Assembly: GCA_030435675.1 (NCBI GenBank)
Contig: CM059624.1
Location: 5,666,769 to 5,730,768, forward strand
Length of the DNA: 64,000 nucleotides
Source of the DNA: Steinernema hermaphroditum
Lineage: Eukaryota; Nematoda; Chromadorea; Rhabditida; Steinernematidae
Direction: 5' to 3'
Shown: piece after piece, positions 21,713 through 33,860 of the stretch
Position numbering within the stretch: the stretch's first letter is position 1
Layout: each line of letters begins with the position of its first letter
Translations under genes and position numbers: made by a program
The notes under the pieces: model-generated
What the model saw: only the letters and a program-made list of their open reading frames with translations
What the model was told of the DNA's origin: nothing
Databases searched by the model: none

Positions 21713-22287
21713 TCCTATGAGAGTTAGAGACTTCCAGAATCTGCCTTGGTGAAGACCCTATGAGAGTCAGAGACTTCCAGAATCTGCCTTGGTGAAGATC
21801 CTATGAGAACTCTAAATATAACAAACCGTTAATATGAAGACATATAGGAGAAATGAGCTGCTCTGAAGGCACCTATTTAACAGATAAAATCTGTATTTAG
21901 TTCCAACTCCCTCTAAAGAATCTGAATCGTTTAATGTGAATAGTAAAATCCTTTTAAAAACAAGTTATTCCCCAATTCAAAAAATATAAAACTTTGCAAA
22001 TGTGTCTAAATTATTAAAATAACTTTGAAAAGAGGTTAAATCTCCGTGGGACAATCTAGTCAGTACTAAATAAAGCTAAGGAGACGGGTGCTCTGTCCGT
22101 CCGCAAAAATTCTGTGTGTGGTCCACTCGCGGTATTTTGAATTGTTCTGTTGGTCCCACCACGATCTGTTTTTCTTTTTTGTTTCGCGTGTTCGCGGAGC
22201 GGTCTACTCGCGCAGGGCTTTCGAAAATTGTTATCGCGTTAATTTGTGTGTGGTAGCTTCGCGGTGCGTTCCCTGCGTGAAGGAGGT

Positions 22288-22597
22288 ATGCATCAATCGC
22301 GTTCATTTCAGAAAACAACTGACAACAGGGCTGCTATCAAGAATGCCGATTTGGCGGACAAAATGCGACAGGAAGCAGTCGAATGCCACTCAACCGCTGG
22401 GGAAGTAAGCCTTTCTCTCGCGGAATTGTGTTATCTGATTGCTTATTCAGGTACAACCCGAGATGGACATCGCAGCGTACATCAAGAAGGAATTTGACGA
22501 GAAGTTCGGACCCACGCCGCACTGTATTGACGGACGCGATTTGGGATCATACGTCACCCTTGAGAGGAAGCACTTCGTCTTTGTTGTCTTTAGATAA
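22288..22597 (+). CDS. LC8-type dynein light chain copy, C-terminally truncated
   Basis: Two exons (22288-22404, 22451-22597) with a 46-nt intron encode 87 aa. After a diverged N-terminus the sequence follows LC8: [18 protein letters not shown], then [30 protein letters not shown] and [10 protein letters not shown]8 is a small dimeric hub that binds short peptides and is a subunit of cytoplasmic dynein. Two oddities: the family's near-invariant TWHC is TPHC, and the final strand (GQVAILLF region) is missing because the frame ends FRTAA-like in another context, here a TAA shortly after KHFVFV. It lies wholly inside Helitron C and keeps a normal nematode intron, so it was taken up as DNA rather than by retroposition. 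It may be a non-functional passenger. A later open segment (EKRLRPEEEL, about 22650-22700) may come from another source. Confidence 0.75.
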
Positions 22598-23013
22598 GTT
22601 TTCCTTTTTAGAACGTTTCTTCGTTCGCTTATTTATGTGTTTAGGACCGGCGAGAAGCGACTGCGGCCAGAAGAAGAGCTTAATGCTGTTAACAATTGAG
22701 TTGTTGTTGTTGTCTTCATGTAATTAGGTGCTGTTATTGAATTCTGAATTTCGTTTTGATTTGCCTGTTAGCCTCGGTGTGATACCGACGAGAATCACCG
22801 ACAGCGTACAAACTAATTGCAAACGTGATTTGCGATGAATTAGCATGATTGTAACACAGGAAAACACAACAACATTCTTTGTCACAAGATAAAGAACAAA
22901 AAAGTAAGGGGAGCATGAGCTGCACCTCGCCGTGGTGCTTCCCGGGCAACGTTGTAAACATTTACAGCGGCAAAGCCAGCTCAAATAAATAGTATCGTTT
23001 ACTCAAAAATAGT

Positions 23014-23044
23014 GACGGCGCGCATCGCGCGCGCGGCAAGCTGG
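23014..23044 (+). other. Helitron C 3' terminal hairpin and CTGG
   Basis: A GCGCGC/GCGCGC inverted repeat with a 3-nt loop precedes CTGG by 8 nt; the next base is host T. This structure is the transposition terminator of Helitrons. Confidence 0.75.
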
Positions 23045-23050
23045 TGGATA

Positions 23051-23056
23051 AATAAA
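23051..23056 (+). terminator. AATAAA displaced from the low-complexity gene
   Basis: An AATAAA lies six bases beyond the Helitron array. With the array removed it would fall 16 nt after the TAG stop at 8344-8346, the expected range for a nematode polyadenylation signal. Inference. Confidence 0.45.
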
Positions 23057-23366
23057 ACAGCTCGTGTTTTGTGTATCGCTATATTGCTGTAAAACTACGA
23101 ATGCTTCCACAATTCAAAAGTCAAACTGATCCACATAAGGCACGCAAGAATGGTGGTGGTCATAATCCCTCCCACACGAGACTCATAGGAAGAACGACAT
23201 AAAGTGAAAGATTCTCGCGCCCTCTTAACACATAATTGTGAAGTCGTGCCTGAAATCAATCAAATCTTCTTTATCCACATCAAATATAATAAGGGAGTTA
23301 ATGTGTATCAACAATTGATCTCATTAAAAACGTATAGTCACAAAGACGCTGAAACAACTTTGACCC
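23057..23366. other. 3' flank of RBM25
   Basis: AT-rich sequence downstream of the RBM25 stop (minus strand). No gene seen; it probably contains the RBM25 3' UTR. Confidence 0.4.
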
Positions 23367-26300
23367 TTATGAGTTCGACGATTTTGCAGGAATTCCTAGT
23401 CTCTTCGACTCGCTCTCGTAGATCAGAAGTCGCCACATCTTTACAACGAATATTTCTGCTTCCTCATCGAGGACCTAAAGAAAACCAGTTCAGAGAAGTT
23501 GCGATGGATGCCCCACTCACCATAGCAATGTCCCGTAGAAGTTTCTGAGGCGGACTCTGGCCGGAGACCTTTTCACAGACAAACTCGACGAGTGACTGCT
23601 CCTCCTCGCCGATGTACTCTAGGATCTTCTTCGAAACCCATGGCCGAATTCTGTTTTTCACAAGATCTTCATCCACGAAGGCCCATTCGATGGGATATGC
23701 GAAGAGATCGTCCTTCTGTGTCGGAATCCGCTCGATCAAGTCGCGGATCATCTTCTTTCTTTCTTCGGCTGTCATCGCCTGCATACGATCTTCTTGTGTG
23801 ATTTCGAATGGCTTCAGGGGCTTCTTCCGTGTCATGCCGACGATCTGATCGTCTTCGTCGTCGTCCACGCCGAAGACACCGTTCAGTCGTGCGCTGACAT
23901 TTGGTTTCGGAGCATTCGACGAAGGAACAACGGGAGGCGCAGCAGCGGTGCTCGGTTTGGAGAAATTGGCAGGTGCAGGCGACATGTTCTGATTTGGAGT
24001 ACCGTCGTTGTTGAGAGTGGCCCATCCACCGGTTTTCATCACGCCATCTGCCACTCTAGCATCATTCGAATTCGAAGCTGATCCACTCGGGGATGGGGAG
24101 CGTTCGCCGTTGGCTTCGGGAGCGATAGGAGGTTTCTGTCCGAGAGTAATGTGAGGATTGGGACTTCCGCTATCGGCGCGATGCTTCCGCATTGCCTCTT
24201 CTTCTTGCAGTTGATGTCTCTTCTTCGCCTCTTCGTCGATGTTTTCGATGTTTTTGTTCTCTTCTAGAATAGCTTTCTTGAGCTCTTCGATCTCTTCCTG
24301 TTCACGTTGACGGTCCTTGGCGTCCTGCTCGCGTTCACGTTCATAGAGCCGTTTTCTCGAATACAATGTAGATCCCTTGGCATTCATGCTAATAAACAAG
24401 TAATTAGCCGCAAATGCATGTAAGCTGAAGACATACTTGAAATATTTCTGGTCATCGCGATCATCATCGTAATCCTCAAGGAACTGCTTCAGTTTTTTGA
24501 TCTCTGACTGGCGCTGTTTCTGTTTATTTGCCTCGCCGACTTCATCCCTTTCGTAATGCTTTGCCATGCGACGCTCGCGAGATTCCCACTTCTTCAAACG
24601 AGCGAGGTAGGACTGCTCCTTCTCCTTCAGCTTCTTCTTCAGGGCTCTTCGCTCGCGAGCGTCATCGCTATCTTCGGACTCCTCGCGGTCACGGCTGTAA
24701 TGGATGTGCATGAATATTTCAGTTTTACGCACACGCATTGCGTGTGTATTGCCCACGTACCGCGATCGTGAATCACTCTTGCCCTTCTTGGCCGATTTGC
24801 GGGATGAAGTTGATGAGTCACGACTGCTACTGCGCGATCCGGACTCAGATCGGCGTCTCTTTCTGAAAATACCTCCATAGAGAACAACACCACAAATAGA
24901 GAGCTTACGATTTCTTGTCCTTGCTACGGGACCGTCGGTGCTTTCTGCGTTTGCTGTCAACCGAGCGGCTTCTGCTACGAGATCTCTTGCGACGGGAGGG
25001 TGAGTGATCCTGAAATAGCGAAGATATTATTTTGCACTTAACAAGGCGGAGCTGAATAGTGAATGCGCGCGACAAGTTTGTTACAGATTGTCGAAGACCA
25101 TCTTACAACAAGCCAAACATTCCAGGAAAGTGAATCCAGCTAAAGGCTACAATGCATGCACGGATAGATGCGAGAGAGGATTTACTTACGTACGTGTTCA
25201 CAAGTTATGCAGACCCAAAATCTCACATGTCCGCGACCTCTGAAAGAAAGATTATTGCTTATACCGCTAGTCGCACCATAACACTTGAAAGAGGAAGATG
25301 AGTGCAAGAACAGCAAAGCGAAGAAGCGACACACCATGCGGAAAGCAGCAGAAGCGTGAGATGAAATGTTAGTGTGTAACAACTGTCTTTGGTGGGATAA
25401 TCAGGATATACCGCTGTATTCCTTTTCTATTCTTTCCAGGTTTACTATCCTGTGATGGTGAACCCTAATGCAAGCAAAAAAGGCGTGGATGGACTTTAAC
25501 ACCAACACTTTTCGCAATACATACCACATAAACATTACAAAAGGATAAAGCGCAAGGCATGCAACAAGTTGTTTAGTTGACCCCGTGTTCTCAGAAAGAT
25601 GTTTACGTTGTAAACAACCCAACAAATGCAATCATATACCCCTTGATAATGTCAAACCTACCCTTCTCCAGGATCGCATAACACAGTGCTTTAACTGACG
25701 AAAACCAAAGGTTCGCAGCTTTCCTAAGAGAGATTGATGAAAAAGATCTCCTGTCGGTTACCTCCTCACGATCATCAAGCAAGCAACGAAATTAATACCC
25801 GAATCTACCCACGTCCCCATAATGACAAGAAACCAAACTAACACGATTACCTTTCGCTTGGACGATGTGGAGTCCTTATCCTTATCGTCGTCCTACAAAT
25901 AGATCAGTTATAATCACACAGTGCAGCGCTCCCTAACCTTGTCTGGAAGTTCGCCATCATCCATGTCCTCGAGAAGATCTGGCTGCGAACTTTCAATCAA
26001 CTTGGTGATGCGCTCCTTGACGACATCATCGTCTTTCACGATGTCCTCGTCGACTGGGAGATCGTCTCCAAAATGGTCAACGGAGAGACCTTTTGCTTCC
26101 CGACGTTTCACCAGAAACTCGCGGATTAATGCCTTTGTTTTATCTTCAACCTGCAATCACATAATCAATGATATATCCAATGATGCTTCTGACAAACCTT
26201 AACGACCAGCTTTTTATTTCCCAGCTGAAAGTCGTTTAACACTCGCAAGGCACGCAACGTACCATCGGGGTGATCAAATTCACAAAAGCCGAAGGCTTGC

Positions 26301-27014
26301 AACCTTCCGTTTGGGCCCTGGATACGTTTCCATGTTGACACAGGACCACATTCCTGGAAGAAGTTTATTCACTGGCGCAACAACAGTAAAACTAACTTGG
26401 AGCAGTGACTTTACTAACTCATCTTCCGCTTTATCACAAATGTTTCCAACAAACACCGTAGTGACAGGCGGCTTGTTGTCAAAGGTCTACAACGCAAAAC
26501 ATCATTAAGATAATCGGAAGTGATTAGCTTACTCCAGGGCCGGCAGAAGCTCCTGCGCCGGGTCGTTGTGCGACATGGGGTGGTTGAACGAAGAACTGCG
26601 GCTGCGCAGTAAAGGGCACTAAGAATTAGAGTTGGATTTCATGTAAACAGAACGAGCTACCATTGAGATAGATGCCGGGGGCCGCTGGCGAGCCAAAAAA
26701 CCCGATGTTCATAATAAACAGAGAGTTTCCGATTCGTTTAGCCTAGCGCGCTTATATACTGCCTCGTTTGTCTCTCGACGGCAACTATGAACGCCCCACT
26801 TGCTCGTCGTGTGCTAGCGTTAGCGCGCCCCTAGCATAATATTGAAAATCAATATAATGTCGCAGCCACACTAACAAGCGTTCCTTGTTCCGAAGAGCGG
26901 CCAAGAAGCGAAAGAAAACTTACTTGGCATCCCTCCCATTGGAGGCATCGGTGGCCGGAATCCAGGTCCAGCCATCATGCCGAAACGAGATGCCGGGCCT
27001 CCTCGGTAAGCCAT
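23367..27014 (-). CDS. RBM25: RBM25 splicing factor (RRM + RS/RE-rich + PWI)
   Basis: Twelve exons on the minus strand join in frame to about 712 aa: 26924-27014, 26661-26684, 26533-26618, 26397-26486, 26198-26353, 25938-26150, 25851-25892, 24909-25009, 24761-24862, 24437-24694, 23521-24388 and 23367-23474. The N-terminus is Gly/Met/Pro rich. An RRM follows at about 75-150 (RNP2 VFVGNI; RNP1-like LQAFGFCEF). Then come an Asp/Glu stretch, Arg/Ser and Arg/Glu coiled-coil regions, and a C-terminal PWI domain at about 620-705 (FAYPIEWAFVDEDLV, RIRPWVSKKILEYIGEEE, KMWRLLIYESE). RBM25 is a nuclear splicing regulator associated with U1/U2 snRNP; PWI and flanking basic residues bind nucleic acid. The 24-nt second exon is a microexon and the least certain. 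A TTTTCAG acceptor 70 nt before the ATG fits trans-splicing or a 5' UTR intron. The 841-nt intron 7 is unusually long for this locus. Confidence 0.93.
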
Positions 27015-27086
27015 TGTGAATCTTGTAGCTGTCCTTGGATTCTGGTGGTTTGAAGATTGCACCGAAGTCTGATTACAGCAAATCCT

Positions 27087-28450
27087 GAAAAGGAAATAAG
27101 TGAGTTTAAATGGTTCGTTGAGCACAGTAATAACGCGCAAATGGACTAACGAGTTGCACAATGGGAAACAGGGCGCGTTGTTGCTCCTCATAGAGGACGA
27201 ACAACGCAGCCACACTGCACAATCCAGAGCACCTCGTTAAATTTCCACGTGTACATGGTAACTCACAATAAATTGCTCAGCTCATGGTGAAGCGCAAAAC
27301 AGAGCTAATAAAGAACCACGTTCAAGATGGGTGCATCCTCCCGGCAAACAAACCAATTCCCGAGGAAGTTTTCCATTAAACTGGTTTATTCCGATGCAAT
27401 GCAAATAACCGATGCCAAAAATGGACCCACGGGGATTTCATCGACTCGCAGTAATCAAAAACCGAGCATATTCATCAAAAAGACACGATAAAAAATCGAA
27501 AAAAGGGACGCGAAATTGGCGTTGGGCTTTCCGTTTGAGATATCGATTAAAACTGTCATCTTCGGGAACAGTCAAATGTGTCGTGGCGCCGACTGGTCGC
27601 GCCGAGTGACAGGCAACCCTCGTTGTTTTGACTTCCCAGAAAGACAAGAAGTTGTGGAAGAAAGAAAACATCAATGCATGATGTTGAGGAGACTGATATC
27701 GTTCGGTGTAAAATTCCAGCGATGGATAAACGATGACAACTCGTATATACGTCATAATATCCACAATGAATAGAACGCAGCGAACACTGAAAAGGCTTGG
27801 TCAAAATTACTCACACATTCGTTCAGCGATTTTTCGAAAATACTGAAGCAAAAAGATAGCGCACTATTGTACTTCGCTATACTTCCGATCGATATTTCTC
27901 GCATACTGAACTCACTAATGAACACTTGACCAATATAAAATTCATTCACCACAAAAAAAAAACAACTATCATTCCGCTCTCTTTCGGCATAACACGGATC
28001 TGCGAAACTCCTTGTAGAGAGAACTCCGCCAGAGTTCTCATGGAAAGCACAGAACACTGACAAAACTGTTCCAACTTCCACGAAATTCCCAGGAATTCCG
28101 CGAGATTGCACCGAGCAAAAAGTCGAAACCATTGCGGTATGAACTTTCAGTTTTACTGTCTATCGTCTGTCCCGAAGCGAAGAGTTTGCAGTGGGCTGCT
28201 TCGTCTCTGTGGAAATTCGGTTCGAATTCGAGTGAGCGCCCGAGAGAATTTGGGTCCAACGGAGCGGGAGAAGAGCAGATGATGAAATTCTGTCGCAATG
28301 AGCATTCATCGAAGGCGTCCGCTTTGATTTGCGTGTACTTTGCTCTTTTCCGCCACTCTCAGTGCCTTCGCCTGCCAGGATCGTGTACACTATTGCTACT
28401 CGTGTCGATTATAGTCCTGTTCTGATTAGTGTAACGCCTTCTCTCGTTTT
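27087..28450. other. Intergenic region between RBM25 and the ABC transporter
   Basis: The two genes are divergent, so both promoters should lie here. No gene was recognised; open frames on either strand lack family similarity and splice support. A TTTTAG acceptor-like site at 28447-28452 precedes the ABC transporter ATG by 24 nt. Confidence 0.5.
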
Positions 28451-28476
28451 AGTCGCCTATGTATCTGCGTTGAAAC

Positions 28477-31038
28477 ATGCAGATTGGCGCTCTATCGAAA
28501 CGGTTGGTCTGCCTTGGATGCGGTCTTCTGAACGCACCTTCCTCCTCTTCTCGGTAAGTTTCTCTCAACTCGATTGTGTTTTATTGATTTATGAAAGGTG
28601 AACTGTTGATTTTGGGACGTTTGACAAAAGTTTAGGGACAATCAACATTCAAAAGAACGCCATCAATTCATGTATTTTCAGGTCCATATGTACAATATCA
28701 CGATCTCTGCTCGCTTCGACTATAAGTCGTGTAAGACCAAGGAATTACGTGAATCTCCAATTCCGCAGGAATGTTAACGTCATCGACACAAAACGAGAAT
28801 CACTGAAGTTGCGCAACACCACATGGAGCGATTTGAAAAATATTTTCTCCTTAGCAGTACCTTACAAGGGAAGAATATTGCGTAAGCTTGTCGTACAGCT
28901 ACCCGCTTGTAATCATCTGTGTTACAGTCGGAATGGCATTTCTCGGCCTCAGTTCGTCAATATTTCTGTTTTGCCCTCGAGTTCTTGGAAAACTCATCGA
29001 CGAGCATGATGAGCAGAAGCGAGCCGATATGGAAAAGCGACCGAACGACTTCACATTGAAACTCGCCAAATATTTCAAGGAGAACCCGCTCGCTATTGTG
29101 GGTATTCTGACAATCGGTGCTGCCGCTATTTGCGCCCGAGCTTACTGCATGCATACTGCTGGTTAGATTGAAACCTTACCCTTCGAATGAGCAAGTTGAT
29201 TCTGTTTAGGACAGTTGGTCATCAACGACCTACGCACCAAAGTCTTCGGATCTATTCTGAAGCAGGACATGGCGTTCTTCGACAAGAACAAAGTTGGAGA
29301 GCTGGTTAGCAGGCTGTCCACGGATGCACTCATTGTGGGATATTCCGTTTCTATGAATTTGAGTGACGGTGCCAGGGCGTTGATCACTTGCCTGGGTTCT
29401 GGAAGCTTAATGGTTTGTTGGCAATCTTTTATGGGCCAATTATTGTCGCTTGGCTACTTCAGGTTTACACCTCTCCCGCCTTGTGCAAAGTCGTAGCTGT
29501 TGTCATTCCTATCATCGTCGGAACTTTTTACGTTTTCGGAAAACTACAGAGAAAGTACACGCTGCTGATGCAAGAAGCTGTCGCTGGTGCGAACCAGGTT
29601 GCCACGGAAAGATTGGCAAACGTGAAGACAGTGCGTATGCTGGTTGCGGAGAAGAAGGAACTCCAAGCGTACAAGGGAAAGATCAACGAAATCTGGGATA
29701 TTTCCAGAAGAGAGGGAATCGCCAAGGGTCTAATGTTTGGCTCGGTAAGACAGATCATCTGGTTTGAGTGTTGTTATGGATGTTGTTTCAGTTTCAATTC
29801 ACGGGTTATATGGCACTTACTTCAATTTTGTTTTATGGAAGCAGCCTTATTAATCAAGGTCTTTTAACATACGGTATGATCTGAGTGCAGTTCACGCCAT
29901 AAAGGAGATTTTTTAGGAGATTTATCGTCGTTCTGCCTTTACGCTATCTTATGTGCCAGTAGCATGTCCAGTATTAGTGGATTCTTCACAGAGCTTATGA
30001 AGGGTCTTGGCGCCAGTGCTCGGCTCTTCGAGTTGAGATCGAGAGAGCCCCTGATTCCCATCGCTGGTAGGCAATTCAGTTCGCTGAAGATCCATTAAAG
30101 TGGCTGTTCAGGCGGAATCCAGAAGGATGGTGTCCAACACGAGATCCGCTTTGAGAATGTCGTCTTCCAATACGCCGACCGTTCGCGTATCTTCAACGAT
30201 GTTGACTTCACTATCCCAGCTGGAAAGATTACTGCCGTTGTCGGACACTCCGGAAGCGGGAAATCAACGGTTGCTAACCTACTTCTCCGCTTGTACGATC
30301 CATCGGAAGGACGCATCACCGTTGATGGAGTCGACCTGCGTGACATCGATCCCTCTCATTGGCGCCGTCAGATTGGAACCGTTGGGCAAGAACCGACGTT
30401 GTTCTCCACTACAATCTGGAATAACATCGTTTACGGAGCGGAGAAGCCAGAACTCGTGTCCAATTCTGCGGTATCTTGAAACTGTTGAACAGCATAGGTA
30501 TATAAAAGTATTACAGGTCCAGCAGGCAGCTGCCCAGTCGAACTCCCTCGAATTCATTCAGTCGTTCCCGCAAGGTTTCCAAACGATGGTCGGAGAGCAC
30601 GGCTCCTCCATGCTCAGTGGCGGACAAAAACAGAGAATAGCCATCGCCCGAGCGCTAGTCAATGTGAGTCCAGGTGAATCCAATCAGTTGAAGAAAGTGC
30701 TTGTTTCAGAATCCGAAAATTCTCATCCTGGACGAGGCAACGAGTGCCCTGGATGCCACCAGCGAATACTTCGTCAGAATAGCACTTAACAAGCTGCTAG
30801 AGAACTCGAACCAAACCATCGTCATCATTGCTCATAGGTACTATTCCCCGAATGGTGAATGTTTCGTTCAAATATAAGCTTTAGGCTATCAACGATAAAG
30901 CACGCGGACCAGATCGTGGTGCTCGATGGCGGCGGAGTCGCTGAAGTTGGGACATTCGACGAACTACTCAAGATCGACGACGGAATCTTCAAGAAGCTCG
31001 TTGAGAAGCAGACCATGGGATGGCAGGACGAATTTTGA
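28477..31038 (+). CDS. ABCB10-like mitochondrial half ABC transporter
   Basis: Eleven exons (28477-28553, 28682-28881, 28928-29161, 29210-29412, 29463-29744, 29792-29873, 29917-30066, 30112-30470, 30517-30663, 30710-30837, 30885-31038) give about 671 aa, the size of a half transporter. The N-terminus is basic and lacks acidic residues ([10 protein letters not shown]), as in a mitochondrial presequence. One transmembrane domain spans about 85-395, including [13 protein letters not shown] and the coupling region [14 protein letters not shown]. One nucleotide-binding domain has Walker [10 protein letters not shown] (about 455), Q-loop GQEPTLF, signature LSGGQ (about 563), Walker [13 protein letters not shown] (about 583) and the switch His in IAHR. 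The best resemblance is the ABCB10 branch, inner-membrane exporters linked to haem synthesis and oxidative stress. In nematodes such half transporters are called HAF proteins; I cannot assign the number. Confidence 0.92.
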
Positions 31039-33782
31039 TTGTTGTTGAATTGTGGTTGCAGAGGTCGTAGTTGTAGGTTTTTCATTGTGCCTTCAGATGT
31101 TATTACTCTAACAAATACAGCATATTGCTCATTTCAGTTGTATCCACATTTATGTAACTGTTCTCCTGTACATCAGTTCCTCTGTCTTTCGCGGTTCCTT
31201 TAGCGACAAGAGTCGAAGAAGGCTATTCGAACTAGTTCCCACCTAATGGTGTTTACATTACTCAAACGCACAACTTGTTCCTCCAGGTGCTTGTGCCACT
31301 TAAGAGGTCGAAGCGTTCCCGACCTGTCCACTTCTGTGAGGAATTCGATTAGGCTTGATCCTTGATTCCAGCTGAAGCGCGAAAACAACAGGATTTTTAT
31401 GGAGTTGTTTGTTTCACGGAGTCTAGACGGGGAACCTGAATTGGCGACGTTGGGTTTTGGTCACGGTCACGTCACTTCACCGACCACAGTTTACTAATTA
31501 TACGGTGGGAGATCGGAAACGCAAAGGAGATTTCGGAGTGCTGGAGAGTAAGATAGAGGCTGGGTGGAGGAGAGCTTGCTGAGGGCAGTTCAGACATTCC
31601 TTTGGTAGACACTCTAGACAGCCCTCACCCTATGTAGCTTTCATCATTGTGTCATTGCGTTATTCGTGCGTTCCTCAACTGATCGTGTGATCCTTGCGTC
31701 AATCCCACACAAGAGCAGAGCTCTCGGTTTCTGTAGACGACCAAAATAAGCGAACAACTTCGAGACTTGTTCAAGAGCACATATATCTGAAATTAAGCTA
31801 AAAATAAGCACTTAGGGTGTCTTCCACGCATTCTTGGTAAAATTTAGGAGAAGAACGCAATGAGCATGTACAGAAACACTTCAATTCACTCGCTTTGTTT
31901 AAATCAAGCTCGCCAGCTGCGCATCGTCGAAATTCGCCGAGTAATCCTATGACGTTGCCAGCACCTATCTGCTGTACAAGGTTCAGTAGACCGCTCCCCT
32001 TCGGCTCTGAAAGCGAAAGTGAGCTTCCGGACGCAACTTTGATCGACCAACCGAGAATAGACCCAATCGGAGTCCAAAACAAAACATAAAGGGTGATGAA
32101 TGAGCATTTTTCTACAGTAACCTGCTGGGTGCAAAAACAGAAAAGGCATTACGTGTGTTTTCGTCAGAGTAGGAGCCTCTCAGTGTAATGTACCCATGCA
32201 ACATTGATGTGTTTTCTTTTCATTATTACGGTAGTGTTTTGATTTGGTGCGGTCAAAGACCCACGCGAAGAAAGCGACTTCTGCGCTTCCTTGCTGCTTG
32301 GTGCAGAGTTCTGCTCCATTGTGTGAATTCGGAAGAACGCTGATCGATTTGACCATCAGTTCGTTTTGTAAAAATGACGATCACTCATCACGAAGGTCAT
32401 TGAGCTCCCGTACGAAATAATTAAATATTTCGAAGACAGGTTTGAATAAAAAACACATGAGAAGGAAGCGACGTTTCTCTGAGATATAGTGATTCTAAAA
32501 CCATTCACTTATTGCCCTTTCACGATACATAGATCACAGCGGATAGGAGTGCTTCTTTACAGAAGCGATCTAGGCGACATCCTTGGCCTGTTAGATGCAG
32601 TGGTTCTGAAGAATATGGACCTGCAGCGATAACGGCCAAAAGGAGACATGACCTGTGAGTTGAATGTGTCCGAAAACTAAGTTGATGATGGAAAGATCGG
32701 AGCTAATTTTCTGAAATTCATTGCACACTAAAATGTTTTCATAACCTTAAGAGCACCGTAATTTAATTAGCCGTAGAATCAGACATCACTTATGATGGCG
32801 TCGCCGGGTTCCTTCGCTGACTTCTTGCAACGTTCAATACTAGATGTTACATTTCGTAAGCTGTTTTGATATGCAGTCACAAAATTGGGTCGGACCGGAC
32901 TAGCTGTTCCGATCCGTGAGATGTTCAAGTGACTTACGAAGTGACCGCTGCCTGGTCGGCTAGCCAGTGGCTGGTACGGACCAGCCGATGACACAAGCTT
33001 TGTTGAGCGGCTCTACGTTGACCGCTCACCATCACCAACCCTTCTCCGGAAACAAGAATCAATCCACACCAAAACTAACTATCAGACAGTGAACACGAAT
33101 AGCACGACTACCGTTGGCATTCAAAAGCCCTCGCGGCGTCAAGTCGTACTGAACGTAGGATCGTATCATATACAGTAATCCATGTCACTGCTATAGTATA
33201 ATTTCTCTTGCATGTTTCGGAAGCTGCGCTTTTACTGAATTCATGTTCCTGATCAATTCCTGATCAATACACATCAACTGCCCTTGAAGACAATAACTGC
33301 AGCGAATGCTCGTCGACGTGTTAACTCGAAACACGTTTCTTCTGTAATCGAATGGTCCACGTGAACAGTACATGCTTCTTTGCACCCTTGGGATATTTGC
33401 GACTTTCCCAGTACCTTTATTATTCTAGATAGCATGTTATTTCCGAATGTTTCCCATTTGACTAATTGAGGTCGACCTTTTAAACTCTGCTTTTTGCCCG
33501 GAAGGGTAGAACCTGTTTTCCAAAGGAGCGACATGTCCCCATCCTTAATTATACAGCATTCCACCTTGGACATCCACAACAGCGGAATTGTTTTCCAAGA
33601 AGCTTCTCGAAGCACTTGGAAGATGACCGTTCTGTCGCACTGTTTCTCCGGCAAACTTCGGTCGATTAAGTCGTCGTCGCCCTATGGTCATGTTTTTTTC
33701 CCGCGTCACTGGTCGCTAACTTTTCTTTTCTGGTTGGTGACGTCTTAATGCGCTCTTCTGGAGGCGGAGCGCTCTGTCGGTG
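31039..33782. other. No supported gene
   Basis: About 2.7 kb without recognisable coding exons. Minus-strand open frames at 31798-32082 (94 aa) and 32779-32994 (71 aa, Ser/Arg rich) are the only ones with protein-like composition, but they lack family similarity or paired splice sites. The last 100 bases contain the CPG4 promoter. Confidence 0.35.
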
Positions 33783-33788
33783 TATAAA
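33783..33788 (+). promoter_or_regulatory. TATA box of CPG4 gene 1
   Basis: TATAAA 78 nt upstream of the ATG in an otherwise GC-rich stretch (GCGCTCTGTCGGTG). The spacing fits a strong, regulated promoter with a short leader. An AATCTCAG acceptor-like site 2 nt before the ATG is compatible with trans-splicing instead. Confidence 0.5.
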
Positions 33789-33860
33789 GAGGACCGTGGC
33801 CGACAACTCCCCACCGAGATTCACTTCTCGAGTGCCTCCTCAATCCGCGGAATCTCAGCC

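Larger units (their letters stand above)
18196..22059 (+). mobile_element. Helitron B, satellite-bearing non-autonomous element
   Basis: It begins with the same 348 bp as Helitron A, exactly at the base after A's CTAG, and ends with the same last 80 bp (one C/T difference in about 80) closing in CTAG at 22056-22059. The interior has no gene: it holds 104-bp iterons, then 17 copies of a 158/159-bp satellite, then about 250 bp of AT-rich sequence. Because its termini match A, it should be mobilisable by A's Rep/helicase; that is inference. The A-B junction is CTAG/TC with no filler. Confidence 0.9.
22060..23044 (+). mobile_element. Helitron C, short non-autonomous element with captured gene
   Basis: It starts TCAGTACTAAATAAAGCTAA directly after the CTAG of Helitron B. 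The first 50 bp resemble the A/B tip (ACTAAATAAAG, GACGGG, CTGTCCGTCCG). It ends in a strong GC-rich hairpin (GCGCGC-ATC-GCGCGC, 23018-23032) followed 8 nt later by CTGG at 23041-23044 and a T, a textbook Helitron 3' end. Its 3' end differs from that of A and B, so it belongs to a related but separate subfamily. It carries an LC8-type dynein light chain gene copy. Confidence 0.75.

Noticed and set aside
23464..24960. A single uninterrupted 498-aa frame for RBM25
   Set aside because: Reading straight through retains introns; splicing restores the PWI C-terminus (KMWRLLIYESE) and removes non-conserved inserts.
33274..33654. 126-codon minus-strand open frame
   Set aside because: No family resemblance, signal peptide or splice context; length is within chance for the region.
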